From the NCBI RefSeq assembly GCF_002803065.1, contig NZ_NNBL01000002.1:186001-250000 (forward strand): a stretch of DNA of 64,000 nt, given 5' to 3'. The notes beneath the pieces were generated by a model. It had not been told where the DNA came from, made no database searches, and was given only the letters and a program-made list of their open reading frames with translations. This DNA comes from Streptomyces sp. CB01635. GTDB lineage: Bacteria; Actinomycetota; Actinomycetes; Streptomycetales; Streptomycetaceae. How positions within the stretch are numbered: position 1 is the stretch's first letter; each line of letters opens with the position of its first letter. A program made the translations under genes and the position numbers. Shown in pieces: positions 8,002 through 17,493 of the stretch.

Positions 8002-9246
8002 TCAGCCGGTGCTGACCTGAAGTTCCTTGACGCCGTTGAGCCAGGCAGAGCGGAGCCTGCGCGGGTCGCCGGTCAGGCGGAGGTCCGGCATGGCGTCGGC
8101 CACGGCGTTGAAGATGAGGTTGATCTCGAGCGTGGCCAGCGACTTGCCGAGGCAGAAGTGCGGGCCTCCGCCGCCGAATCCGAGGTGCGGGTTCGGGTCG
8201 CGGGTGATGTCGAACGTATCGGGGCGGTCGAAGACCTCGGGGTCGTGGTTGGCCGACGAGTAGAAGATGCCGACCCGGTCGCCCTTCTTGATCTGCGCGC
8301 CGCCGAGCTCCGTGTCCTGGGTCGCGGTGCGCTGGAAGGAGACCACGGGGGTCGCCCAGCGGACGATCTCCTCCGCCGTCGACTCCGGGCGCTCCCGCTT
8401 GAACAGCTCCCACTGGTCCGGGTTGGTGAGGAAGGCGTGCATGCCGTGCGTGATGGCGTTGCGCGTCGTCTCGTTTCCGGCCACCGCGAGCAGGATCACG
8501 AAGAAGCCGAACTCGTCCGAGGAGAGGTTCCCCTCGTCCTCCGCCGCCACCAGCTGGCTCACGATGTCCTTGGCCGGGCACTCCTTGCGGGCGGCGGCCA
8601 GGTTCATGGCGTAGCTGACGATCTCCATGGCGGCCTCGGCGCCGACCTCCTCGGTGATCGCGTACTCCGGGTCGTCGTACGCGGCCATCTTGTTGGACCA
8701 GTCGAAGATCTTGGTGCGGTCGTCCTGGGGGACGCCGATCAGCTCGGCGATGGCCTGGAGCGGGAGTTCGACGGCGACGTTCGTGACGAAGTCGAAGGAG
8801 CCGTCGGGCGCGGCGTTCGCGAGCGCCGTCTCGACGATGGAGCCCGCACGGGTGCGCAGGGCGTCCTCGAGCGAGCGGATGGCGCGGGGAGTGAAGCCGC
8901 GCTGGACGATCTGCCTCACCCGGGTGTGCTCCGGCGGGTCCATGTTGAGCATGATCAGCTTCTGGACCTCGATCTGGTCGCGGCTGATCGACTCGTTGAA
9001 GCGGATGACGGCCGTGTTGAGGTTCGAGGAGAACAGCTCGGGGCGCGTGGAGACGTACTTGACGTCCGCGTGCCGGGTCACGGCCCAGTAGCCCGAGTCG
9101 CCGAAGCCGGAGATGCCGGTCGGCTGGGCGATCCACCGGACCGGTTCCGTCTGCCGCAGCTGGGCGAACTCGGGGAAGGGGACACGGCGTTGGAGGAGGT
9201 CGGGGTCGGTGAAGTCGAACCCTTCGGGCAGCGCTGGGCACGGCAT
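8002..9246 (-). CDS. cytochrome P450, CYP125-like steroid C26/C27 monooxygenase
   Basis: A 414-residue soluble bacterial P450. ATG 9246 is chosen (GGGAG 6 bp upstream) over the TTG at 9252. Visible motifs are the N-terminal LPEGFDFTDPDLLQRRVP found in CYP125, the I-helix AVAGNETT, the K-helix EEIVR (ExxR) and the heme loop FGGGGPHFC with C365 as ligand. CYP125A1 of M. tuberculosis oxidises the terminal carbon of the cholesterol side chain to start its degradation. The gene is divergent from a fadA5-like thiolase, the same arrangement as Rv3545c-Rv3546, which strongly supports the family call. Electrons could come from the ferredoxin at 21844. The exact substrate in this organism is unproven. 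Confidence 0.85.
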   Translation of the reverse strand: MPCPALPEGFDFTDPDLLQRRVPFPEFAQLRQTEPVRWIAQPTGISGFGDSGYWAVTRHADVKYVSTRPELFSSNLNTAVIRFNESISRDQIEVQKLIMLNMDPPEHTRVRQIVQRGFTPRAIRSLEDALRTRAGSIVETALANAAPDGSFDFVTNVAVELPLQAIAELIGVPQDDRTKIFDWSNKMAAYDDPEYAITEEVGAEAAMEIVSYAMNLAAARKECPAKDIVSQLVAAEDEGNLSSDEFGFFVILLAVAGNETTRNAITHGMHAFLTNPDQWELFKRERPESTAEEIVRWATPVVSFQRTATQDTELGGAQIKKGDRVGIFYSSANHDPEVFDRPDTFDITRDPNPHLGFGGGGPHFCLGKSLATLEINLIFNAVADAMPDLRLTGDPRRLRSAWLNGVKELQVSTG

Positions 9247-9266
9247 GGGCAACTCCCGGTGACGGT

Positions 9267-9281
9267 CTGACGGGGCGTCAG
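9267..9281. promoter_or_regulatory. inverted repeat operator CTGAC-N5-GTCAG (site 1)
   Basis: A perfect CTGAC/GTCAG inverted repeat with a 5-bp spacer lies 21 bp upstream of the P450 start. The same element recurs at 20321 (one mismatch), 28468, 38694, 47666 and 54225, always upstream of lipid-catabolism genes, so it is probably the site of a TetR-type repressor not identified here. Confidence 0.6.
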
Positions 9282-9295
9282 CTTGTCGGCACCGT

Positions 9296-9309
9296 AGTAA
9301 CGGGTTCTA
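9296..9309. promoter_or_regulatory. KstR-like operator, near match
   Basis: AGTAACGGGTTCTA keeps the AACnnGTT core and one outer position of the mycobacterial KstR consensus TnnAACnnGTTnnA, with one mismatch at the first base. It lies between the divergent cyp125-like and fadA5-like genes, the place of a KstR site in M. tuberculosis. Confidence 0.6.
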
Positions 9310-9405
9310 CAAGTGGCAAGACCCGTGGTACGCCCGATTGCGCGCGCGGTTACGTGCACGACCCTTGCGTACCGGGAGTAGCACCGTCGAGACTGCACGG
9401 AGAAC

Positions 9406-9419
9406 TGGTACGCGTTCTA
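9406..9419. promoter_or_regulatory. KstR-like operator, near match, before fadA5
   Basis: TGGTACGCGTTCTA matches TnnAACnnGTTnnA except for one core base (TAC for AAC). It differs by only one base from the perfect box at 54288 and is 53 bp upstream of the thiolase start, suitable for repression of fadA5. Confidence 0.6.
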
Positions 9420-9420
9420 G

Positions 9421-10641
<1,221 letters not shown>

Positions 10642-10676
10642 GGGAGCCCGCTCCCGGGCGGCCCGGAACGCACGAC

Positions 10677-10715
10677 GAAGGCGGCACCCTCCCACGGGGG
10701 GAGGGTGCCGCCTTC
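10677..10715. terminator. strong bidirectional terminator hairpin
   Basis: A perfect 17-bp stem (10677-10693 with 10699-10715) and a 5-nt loop lie between the convergent thiolase and transglycosylase genes. There is no T-tract, as is common in Streptomyces. Confidence 0.85.
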
Positions 10716-10741
10716 TCGGGTCGGCTGGGGGCCGGCCGGGC

Positions 10742-11149
10742 TCAGTACGAGCCGGCGGACTGCCAGTGGGACCAGGCGCCACAGGGGCTGCCGTAGCGCT
10801 CGTTCATGTAGGTGAGGCCCCACTTGATCTGGGTCTCGGGGTTGGTCTTCCAGTCGCCGCCGGCCGAGGCCATCTTGTGGGCGGGCAGAGCCTGGACCAG
10901 GCCGTAGGCGCCGGACGACGCGTTCGTCGCGTTGACGTTCCAGCCGCTCTCGTGGGACACGATCTTGTCGAAGCACGCAAACTGTTCGGCGCTCATCTTC
11001 TGCTGGGCGATCGCCTTCGGCGAAGAGGTGGCCGCGGCGTTCGACGCCGGGGCGGCGGCCATGACCATGCCGGCCGTGGCGGCAGCCAGGGCGACACCGG
11101 CGAGGGCCTTCTTCGGAGCGGCGATGCGGCGGAGGATGGTGGCGGACAA
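10742..11149 (-). CDS. small secreted transglycosylase-like (SLT) protein
   Basis: A 135-residue secreted protein. TTG 11149 is chosen because AAGGA lies 8 bp upstream and the product then starts with a typical signal peptide (about residues 1-39, ending ASNAAA). The mature part carries a compact lysozyme-like domain: E67 in KIVSHESGW, then NASSGAYGLVQALPAHKM, and a C-terminal GLTYMNERYGSPCGAWSHWQ. This architecture is common in Streptomyces as a small muralytic or resuscitation-factor-like protein. Two Cys could form a disulfide. It is a single gene with a long leader. Confidence 0.82.
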   Translation of the reverse strand: MSATILRRIAAPKKALAGVALAAATAGMVMAAAPASNAAATSSPKAIAQQKMSAEQFACFDKIVSHESGWNVNATNASSGAYGLVQALPAHKMASAGGDWKTNPETQIKWGLTYMNERYGSPCGAWSHWQSAGSY

Positions 11150-11478
11150 AGCGTGATCCTTCCGTGGGGGACAGGGGCCGCTTTGCACGCCCTGCGGCGT
11201 ACAGAGGCGCCGGGGCCCTGGTGGGGGCTGTCGGCGCCTTGCGACTCCTCCAGACAAACAGGCCCGGACAACGGTGGCAATCGCCCCTTTTACTAGTTGA
11301 GGTCGCATGTGGTCGAAATGCCCCCTAGGTGACCTGGCTCTCATTACCCAGGTCGGAGGGTGTTTTGGTGGGGACGCGTCAAGCCTCCGCGTCTACGGCC
11401 GCGCCTCGTAGGTGACGTGGGTCATGTGCGGTGCTTCACGGCGCGGGCACGTCTCGGTGACGCAGCGCGCGTGAAGCG
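11150..11478 (-). other. noncoding leader region upstream of the secreted transglycosylase gene
   Basis: About 330 bp with no convincing gene on either strand. It must hold the promoter and leader of the secreted transglycosylase gene (transcribed leftward) and the 3' end of the ECF operon. A TTGACG hexamer occurs on the minus strand near 11377, but no matching -10 is seen. A ydaO (c-di-AMP) riboswitch, frequent before such genes, was looked for and not found. Confidence 0.4.
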
Positions 11479-12324
11479 CTACGGCTCGGTGCCCTCGAAT
11501 GTGACCGGGGCCTCGAACGCGGCCCGGCGCGTGGCCCGCCGCAGCGCCCTCAGGAGCGCCGGGCCGACGGTGACGGTGAGGACGACGGTCAGGGCCGCCC
11601 GGCCCAGGTCCCAGCCCAGCGACGTGGCCAGGCAGTAGGCGAGGAAGCGGACCAGGTTCTCGTGCAGCGGGGCGCCCGCCTGGAACGCGACGCTCGACGA
11701 CAGCGAGTCCAGGAACGGCCAGCCGGCCAGGTTCATGACGGTGCCGTACGCGAACGCGGCGAGGAACCCGTACGCCGCCAGCATCAGCACCTCGGCGCGG
11801 CCGCGCAGCCGGTCCGGGCCGGGGAGCAGTCCCGCGCCCATCGTGAACCAGCCCATCGACAGCATCTGGAACGGCATCCACGGACCGACACCGCCGGTGA
11901 GCAGCGCGGACGCGAACATGGTCACGGACCCGAGCACGAACCCGAAGCCCGGCCCGAGCACCCGCCCGCTCAGCACCATCAGGAAGAACATCGGCTCGAT
12001 CCCGGCGGTCCCCGCCCCGATCGGGCGCAGCGCGGCGCCCGTCGCGGCAAGCACCCCGAGCATCGCCACCGCCTTGGGCCCGACCCCGCCCTCGGACACG
12101 GCGGCCGCCACCACGCCCACCAGCAGGACGAGCAGCCCCGCGAACAGCCAGGGCGCGTCCTGCGCATGCGCGCTGACCTGCGACGAAGGGCCCGCGAGCA
12201 GCGGCCACCCGAAGGCGGCCACCCCCACGGCACTCACGAGGAGCAGGGCCACCACGGAGCGGGGGCCGAGACGTACGGCGCGGGCCTGGCGGTCGGGGCG
12301 CCCGGTCCCGGGTGCGGTCTTCAT
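11479..12324 (-). CDS. ECF transporter S component (cobalamin type by context)
   Basis: A 281-residue membrane protein with about six to seven hydrophobic segments. Conserved S-component features include GAGTAGIEPMFFLMVLSGRVLGPGFGFVLGS and GGVGPWMPFQMLSMGWFTMGAG, found in BtuS/CbrT-like substrate-binding subunits. ATG 12324 (GGAAAGG upstream) overlaps the stop of the ATPase gene (ATGA), so the two are coupled. As the last gene of an operon starting with a cobalamin riboswitch, it most likely captures vitamin B12 or a precursor in the membrane (inference from context). Confidence 0.82.
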   Translation of the reverse strand: MKTAPGTGRPDRQARAVRLGPRSVVALLLVSAVGVAAFGWPLLAGPSSQVSAHAQDAPWLFAGLLVLLVGVVAAAVSEGGVGPKAVAMLGVLAATGAALRPIGAGTAGIEPMFFLMVLSGRVLGPGFGFVLGSVTMFASALLTGGVGPWMPFQMLSMGWFTMGAGLLPGPDRLRGRAEVLMLAAYGFLAAFAYGTVMNLAGWPFLDSLSSSVAFQAGAPLHENLVRFLAYCLATSLGWDLGRAALTVVLTVTVGPALLRALRRATRRAAFEAPVTFEGTEP

Positions 12325-14012
12325 ACCCTTTCCTCCGGCCCGCCCGCGGACTCCAGGGCCTCGCGGACCTGGGCCACCGTGAGCCACTCGCCCGGGGCCA
12401 GGACCTTGGCGACCTGGGGGGAGAAGGCGGGGGAGGCCACGACCACCTCGGGCGTGGGCCCGTTCGCCACGATCTCGCCGTCGGCGAGGACGGCGACGCG
12501 GTGGGACAGCTCGGCGGCCAGTTCCACGTCGTGCGTGGCCAGGACGACGGCGTGCCCCTCGGCCGCGAGGCCGCGCAGGACCGTGATCAGGCGGGCCTTC
12601 GCCGCGTAGTCGAGGCCACGCGTCGGCTCGTCGAGCAGGAGCAGCGGAGGGCGGGCCGTCAGCGCGATCGCCAGGGCGAGGGTGAGGCGCTGGCCTTCCG
12701 AGAGGTCACGGGGGTGGGTGTCGTCCGCGATGCCGGGCAACAGCCGCGAGACAAGGGCGCGGCAGGTGCCCGGCCCCGCGCCCGCGTCATGGTCGGCAGC
12801 GGCGCACTCGGCGGCCACCGTGTCCGCGTACAGGAGGTCCCGCGGTTCCTGCGGGACCAGGCCGACGCGGCGGATCAGCTCGCGCGGGCCCGTGCGGTGC
12901 GGGACCGCCCCGCCCACCAGGGCCGTGCCGGACGACGGGCGGACCAGGCCGACCAGGGTGGACAGGAGAGTGGACTTGCCGGCGCCGTTGCGGCCCATCA
13001 GGGCGACGATCTCGCCGGGCCCGACCGTGAGGTCGACATGGCGCAGCGCCTCGACGCGCCCCCGCCGCACCGCGAGCCCCGCGACCTCGGCGACGGCGGC
13101 CACCTCGGGCTGCTTGCGGGTGCGGCGCAGCGGGGACCGGCGGGAGTCGGGGGAGGCAGTGGCCTGCGGCTGCTCATGAGGCTCGCGCGGCTCGTGCCCC
13201 GCCAGGCGCTCCCGCAGCTCCCCGGACCTGCGCCGCGCGTCCCGCACCGTCAGCGGCAGCGGTGACCAGCCCGCGAGGCGGCCCAGGTCCACGACCGGCG
13301 GGAACACCGGCGATACGGCCATGATCTCGGCGGGCGCGCCGAGCAGCAGGGGCTCGCCGGGTCCTGGGAGGAGCGCGACCTGGTCCGCGTACTGCACGAC
13401 CCGCTCAAGCCGGTGCTCGGCCATCAGGACCGTCGTACCGAGGTCGTGCACGAGGCGCTGCACCACCGCGAGGACCTCCTCCGCGGCGGCCGGGTCGAGC
13501 GCGGACGTCGGCTCGTCGAGGACCAGGACCCGCGGGTGCGGGGTGAGGACGGAGCCGATGGCGACGCGCTGCTGCTGCCCGCCGGACAGCGTCGCGATGG
13601 GACGGTCGCGCAGATCGGCGAGGCCGAGCAGGTCGAGGGTCTCCTCGACGCGGCGCCGCATCACGTCGGGCGCGAGCCCGAGCGACTCCATGCCGTACGC
13701 GAGCTCGTCCTCGACTGTGTCGGTGACGAAGTGGGAGAGCGGGTCCTGCCCCACCGTGCCCACCACGTCGGCGAGTTCGCGTGGCTTGTGCGTACGGGTG
13801 TCGCGCCCCGCCACGGTGACGCGCCCGCTCAGTGTGCCCCCGGTGAAGTGCGGCACGAGCCCGCTCACCGCGCCGAGCAGCGTCGACTTGCCGACGCCCG
13901 AAGGGCCCACGAGCAGCACCAGCTCGCCCTCGGGCACGTCGAGTCGAATGTCACGGACCGTGGGTGTCGCGGCCCCGTCGTACGTCACCGAGACGTCCTC
14001 GAACCGGATCAT
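12321..14012 (-). CDS. ECF transporter fused double ATPase (A-A')
   Basis: A 563-residue protein with two ABC ATPase domains in one chain. Domain 1 has Walker A GPSGVGKST (36-44), signature LSGGQQQRVAIG and Walker B VLVLDEPTSALD. Domain 2, after a charged linker of about 80 residues, has Walker A GRNGAGKST, signature LSEGQRLTLALA and LLLLDEPTRGLD. ATG 14012 overlaps the stop of the T-component gene. It powers the ECF vitamin importer made with the adjacent S and T subunits. Confidence 0.92.
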   Translation of the reverse strand: MIRFEDVSVTYDGAATPTVRDIRLDVPEGELVLLVGPSGVGKSTLLGAVSGLVPHFTGGTLSGRVTVAGRDTRTHKPRELADVVGTVGQDPLSHFVTDTVEDELAYGMESLGLAPDVMRRRVEETLDLLGLADLRDRPIATLSGGQQQRVAIGSVLTPHPRVLVLDEPTSALDPAAAEEVLAVVQRLVHDLGTTVLMAEHRLERVVQYADQVALLPGPGEPLLLGAPAEIMAVSPVFPPVVDLGRLAGWSPLPLTVRDARRRSGELRERLAGHEPREPHEQPQATASPDSRRSPLRRTRKQPEVAAVAEVAGLAVRRGRVEALRHVDLTVGPGEIVALMGRNGAGKSTLLSTLVGLVRPSSGTALVGGAVPHRTGPRELIRRVGLVPQEPRDLLYADTVAAECAAADHDAGAGPGTCRALVSRLLPGIADDTHPRDLSEGQRLTLALAIALTARPPLLLLDEPTRGLDYAAKARLITVLRGLAAEGHAVVLATHDVELAAELSHRVAVLADGEIVANGPTPEVVVASPAFSPQVAKVLAPGEWLTVAQVREALESAGGPEERV

Positions 14013-15211
14013 GAAGCCTCCTTCGAGGGCGTTTCGGCGAGCGGCGGCGCGGGCGCCACGAACGCCGGGAGCAGTCCGAGCAGCACCCCGGCCGCGGGCC
14101 ACAGCGGCAGCGTCGGCGCGGCGAGCGGCACGACGCCGGGCGCCAGGGCCGAGGGATCGTAGGAACCGGCCCGGATCATCACGGCGGCGACGGCCGCCCC
14201 CGACGCGGCGACGAGCCATGCCCGCACGCCCCACACGTCGGGCCGGTACCGGGTGCGGACCGAGCGGCGCCCGCCGAGCCAGAGCCCGCCGAGCGCGGCC
14301 GCCACCCCGGCGAGCAGCACGGGCAGCCCGTACCGCGCGCCGTCCGCGGTCAGCAGCCCGTACGTACCCGCGCACACCCCGACCAGACCGCCCAGCGTCA
14401 GCACCGCGGTGGCCCGGCGCACGGCGACCGGGACCTCGGCCGTGCGCCCGTACCCGCGCGCGTCCATCGCGGCGGCCAGCGCCACCGACCGCTCAAGTGC
14501 GCCCTCAAGGACGGGAAGACCGACCTGCGCCAGGCCCCGGAGCCCCTTGTCGGGCCGGCCGCGCAGCCGGCGCGCGGCGCGCAGCCGCCGCACATCGGCG
14601 ATCAGGTTCGGCGCGAACGTCATCGCGACGACGACGGCGACCCCGGCCTCGTACAGCGCGCCCGGCAGGGACTTGAGGAGGCGGGCCGGGCTCGCGAGGG
14701 CGTTCGCCGCGCCCACGCAGATCAGCAGCGCGGCCAGCTTCAGGCCGTCGTACAGCGCGAACACCAGACCCTCGACCGTGACCCGGCCCCCGATCCGCAC
14801 CCCCTGCGCCCACTCGGGCAGCGGCACCTCGGGCAGCGTGACGAGCAGATGCGTGCCCGGGATCGGCGACCCCAGGAACACCGCGAACACCAGCCGGATC
14901 CCGATCACCGCGAGCCCCAGCTTCACGAACGCCCCGTACGAGCGCGCCCACGGCGCCGACGTGCGCCGCGCGGCCACCACATACCCGGCCACCCCGATGA
15001 GCAGCGCGAGCAGCAGCGGATTCGTCGTCCGGGAAGCCGCGGTGCCGAGCCCGAGCGCCCAGAGCCACCAGGCGCCTGGGTGCAGCGCGTTCGAGCGGTG
15101 GGCCCGGGGAGCGGCGAGCGGACGACGGCGCGCGGACGGCCCCGTCCCCGGGTCGCGCGCGAGGCGCGTACGCGGGGCGGGGTGCGGTGAACCTGCGCCG
15201 GTGCTGCTCAT
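14009..15211 (-). CDS. ECF transporter T component (EcfT/CbiQ family)
   Basis: A 400-residue membrane protein with a ~40-residue cytoplasmic N-terminal extension and several transmembrane segments. The coupling-helix signatures are visible as ARRLRG and AAAMDARGYGR (the Ala-Arg-Gly motifs that contact the ATPases). ATG 15211 fits the start of the conserved region and gives a normal length. It overlaps the ATPase start by 4 bp, is 53 bp after the upstream gene, and forms the scaffold of the ECF complex. Confidence 0.88.
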   Translation of the reverse strand: MSSTGAGSPHPAPRTRLARDPGTGPSARRRPLAAPRAHRSNALHPGAWWLWALGLGTAASRTTNPLLLALLIGVAGYVVAARRTSAPWARSYGAFVKLGLAVIGIRLVFAVFLGSPIPGTHLLVTLPEVPLPEWAQGVRIGGRVTVEGLVFALYDGLKLAALLICVGAANALASPARLLKSLPGALYEAGVAVVVAMTFAPNLIADVRRLRAARRLRGRPDKGLRGLAQVGLPVLEGALERSVALAAAMDARGYGRTAEVPVAVRRATAVLTLGGLVGVCAGTYGLLTADGARYGLPVLLAGVAAALGGLWLGGRRSVRTRYRPDVWGVRAWLVAASGAAVAAVMIRAGSYDPSALAPGVVPLAAPTLPLWPAAGVLLGLLPAFVAPAPPLAETPSKEAS

Positions 15212-15264
15212 CGAATCGTCGTGTCCGTGTCTGTGGTCAGGTGCCTGCGTCAGCCGTGCCTGCC

Positions 15265-15930
15265 TCAGCCGTGCCTGCGGCGGGCCTGCCAGGCCGCGGC
15301 CGCGCCGAGCACGACGACGGCGGCGCCGCCCGCGATCAGGCCGACGGAGGGGCCACCGCCGTCGGACGCCGCGTCCTTGGACTTGCCCGGCTCGGTCCCC
15401 TCGGAAGTCCCCTTGGCGGAAGACACCTGCTCGCCGCAGCCCGTCTTCGGGAAGCCGGCGATGGAACACAGCAGCGCCTGGTTGTTGTAGCGCAGCGGCT
15501 TCGCGACGGCGGCGAGCGCCTCCGCGCTGGTCGCGTCGTCCGCGACGCGCGCACACGCCGCACGCGCCTTCGGCGGCGTCTCACCGGACGGCGCGTCCTG
15601 CGCCGTGCCGAAGTCGACGACGAGCGCCACCCGCTTCTCGCCGCCCTTCGCCGGAGTGTCCGCGCAGATGGCGTCGAAGGAAGCAGCCCCGCGCGGCTTC
15701 GCCGAGTCCTGCGAGTCCTCGCTCACGGAGAACCGGAACCCCTGCACATCACCGTCCGACGGGCGGGCCGTCGACGGGCCCTGCGACGCGTACACCCAAG
15801 CGGAGCCGTCGCGGTCCCAGAACGACCAGTAGCGATAGCCGGTCGCCTGCGCCTGGCCCGCCCCCGCGACGAGCGCACACAGCACGCCCGATATGAGAAC
15901 GGCCAGGCTTCGGCGGCGGTACGTGGTCAC
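15265..15930 (-). CDS. secreted membrane-anchored protein, SCO2322-like family
   Basis: A 221-residue protein with a signal peptide (about 1-29, ending AQA-T), an extracytoplasmic domain with four Cys (CADT, ACARV, LLCSI, GCGEQV), a Ser/Gly/Lys linker and a C-terminal transmembrane anchor (about 192-213) ending in positive residues. That topology holds the domain on the outer face of the membrane. It resembles the SCO2322 family conserved next to such ECF systems. ATG 15930 overlaps the stop of the toroid gene. Its function is unknown; by context it may help bind or pass on a corrinoid. Confidence 0.75.
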   Translation of the reverse strand: MTTYRRRSLAVLISGVLCALVAGAGQAQATGYRYWSFWDRDGSAWVYASQGPSTARPSDGDVQGFRFSVSEDSQDSAKPRGAASFDAICADTPAKGGEKRVALVVDFGTAQDAPSGETPPKARAACARVADDATSAEALAAVAKPLRYNNQALLCSIAGFPKTGCGEQVSSAKGTSEGTEPGKSKDAASDGGGPSVGLIAGGAAVVVLGAAAAWQARRRHG

Positions 15931-17150
15931 AGCTGCTGCTTCTTGCGGCCGCTGAACAGGAAGCCGATGCCGATACCGGCGACGGCCGCGACGGCGACGA
16001 CGTACCAGACGCTGATGCCGCCGTCGTCGTCCTTCTTCTCGTCGGCCGTGGCGGCCTTCGTGGAGGACGGCGCGGGGCCCGTCGCGTTCAGGGCCTTGAC
16101 CAGGTCCGTGCCGCCGAAGTCACGCGGGTCGTTGCCCGTCGCGTGCGCGGCGAAGATCAGCTGGGCGTAGGCGGCCGGACCGGACTGCTCGGCCCAGTCC
16201 CCGGCGTTCTTCTCCAGCCAGGCGTACGGGTCCTTCGTGTACTTGACGCCCTCGGCGGCCGCGATCGAGGTGACCGCGTCGGCGGTGTTGCCGTAGTCGG
16301 GCTGCGACTTGGTGCTGCCCGGGGTGACGGCCTTCAGGTACAGGCGGGTGCTGAGCTGGCCCTGGAGGTAGACGGCGGCGTTGTGCGCGAGGTCCCCGGC
16401 CGTCCTGCCGTCCTTGCAGACGTAGCTGTCCGGGGCCTTGCCCTTGCCGGGCGCCATGCCGGTCCCGAGCGCGCCGAGCACGCCGGCCGCGGTGGCGTCC
16501 GCGTTGGCGGCCAGCTTGCCCTTCTTGTCGGGCTGATAGGCGAGCGCGCCGCCGTCCTTGGCGTCCGAGCAGGGGAGCGCGAGCGCGGCCAAGGCGTCCT
16601 GGCCGGTCTTGCCGCGGCCCGACTTCACGTCGGCGGGCTTCTCACCGGCCGCGACGAGCGCGCCGATCACGACGGCGGTCGAGTTGGCGTCGCTGTCCAT
16701 GCCGAGGTTGTAGCCCCAGCCGCCGTCGCCGTTCTGCGCCTTCTTCAGCCAGTCCACGCCGCGGGTGACCTCGCCCTCGCGGCCGCCGACCGCGACGAGG
16801 GCCTGCACCGCGGCGGCCGTGCTGTTGCTGTCGACGAGCGTCTTCTTGTCGCACTCCTTGCCCGGCTCGGCGCGGAAGGCGGCGAACCCGCCGTTCGTGC
16901 ACTGCTGCCCGGTCAGCCAGTCCACGGCCTTGTCGGCGGGCTTCACACCGACGGTGTCCTGCGCGACCAGCGCGATCGACTGCCGCCAGACACCGTCGTA
17001 CGTCGGGTCGCCCTTCCCGTAGAGCCCGGAGGGGATCGCCACCGAGGGGGACGCGGAGGGCGCGGAGCCGTCCGCGAGGGCGGCCGGGGCGGTGGCCATG
17101 CCGATGACGGCGGTGGCCGCCACGAGCGCGGCGCTGCGGCGAATGTTCAT
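15927..17150 (-). CDS. secreted alpha/alpha-toroid repeat protein, putative surface cobalamin-binding protein
   Basis: A 407-residue protein with a signal peptide (1-26, ending ALA-D), prenyltransferase/squalene-cyclase-type repeats (LTGQQCTNGGF, LKKAQNGDGGWGYN and similar), and a C-terminal hydrophobic anchor with a basic tail (SGRKKQQL). The toroid fold is shared by lipid cyclases and by eukaryotic transcobalamin/intrinsic factor. The gene is directly downstream of a cobalamin riboswitch and leads an ECF transporter operon, so a surface corrinoid-capture role is more plausible than prenyl transfer. ATG 17150 precedes the signal peptide directly. No catalytic Asp motif of a cyclase is apparent. 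Confidence 0.78.
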   Translation of the reverse strand: MNIRRSAALVAATAVIGMATAPAALADGSAPSASPSVAIPSGLYGKGDPTYDGVWRQSIALVAQDTVGVKPADKAVDWLTGQQCTNGGFAAFRAEPGKECDKKTLVDSNSTAAAVQALVAVGGREGEVTRGVDWLKKAQNGDGGWGYNLGMDSDANSTAVVIGALVAAGEKPADVKSGRGKTGQDALAALALPCSDAKDGGALAYQPDKKGKLAANADATAAGVLGALGTGMAPGKGKAPDSYVCKDGRTAGDLAHNAAVYLQGQLSTRLYLKAVTPGSTKSQPDYGNTADAVTSIAAAEGVKYTKDPYAWLEKNAGDWAEQSGPAAYAQLIFAAHATGNDPRDFGGTDLVKALNATGPAPSSTKAATADEKKDDDGGISVWYVVAVAAVAGIGIGFLFSGRKKQQL

Positions 17151-17280
17151 GGTGGGGCGGGTGCCTCTCCCTGCGGGGAGCCGGGCGGCACGGCACACGC
17201 GGGCACCGGGCGGCTCCGGCTCCGTATGCCTCGACGGTGCCGGCCACCGGCGGGGGCCGATGACACGAGCCGGTCACGCG

Positions 17281-17366
17281 CCGCACGGGGCAGTCCGGCT
17301 CACCACCTACGTGGTTCACGGTTGCGGGGTCAGCGCCGGATTCGCACCGGCTTCCCCCCGTGCGGG
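17281..17366 (-). ncRNA. cobalamin riboswitch
   Basis: On the minus strand the conserved core GAAGCCGGTGCGAATCCGGC is followed by GCTGACCCCGCAACCGTGA, which closely matches the B12 aptamer core, and GAGCCGGACTGCC resembles the B12 box. The ends pair as CCGCACGGGG with CCCCGTGCGG, forming P1. It lies 131 bp upstream of the secreted toroid gene and should switch the whole ECF operon off when cobalamin is plentiful. Confidence 0.88.
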
Positions 17367-17420
17367 CATGATGACGACCCGCCCACTGTACCGGCCCGTA
17401 GGGGACCTCCCCCGGGGCGC

Positions 17421-17462
17421 CCGAAGGGCCGGGACAGACCGAAGTCTGCCCCGGCCCTTCGG
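17421..17462 (-). terminator. rho-independent-type hairpin after the SPFH gene
   Basis: A 19-position stem (17421-17439 with 17444-17462) with one mismatch and a CGAA tetraloop lies just past the stop of the SPFH gene on the minus strand and before the riboswitch, separating two transcription units. Confidence 0.82.
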
Positions 17463-17493
17463 GACGAGTGCGCCCAGCTGATGACGCCAGTGC

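Noticed and set aside
11150..11400. Possible ydaO (c-di-AMP) riboswitch upstream of the secreted transglycosylase gene
   Set aside because: Conserved ydaO sequences (GGGGTGAA and the CCGAACCCGACAGCTAACC block) are not present on the minus strand; only a short CCGACAGC match was found.
15927..17150. Squalene/terpene cyclase or prenyltransferase function for the secreted toroid protein
   Set aside because: It has a signal peptide and C-terminal anchor, no visible catalytic acid motif, and follows a cobalamin riboswitch in a vitamin transport operon.
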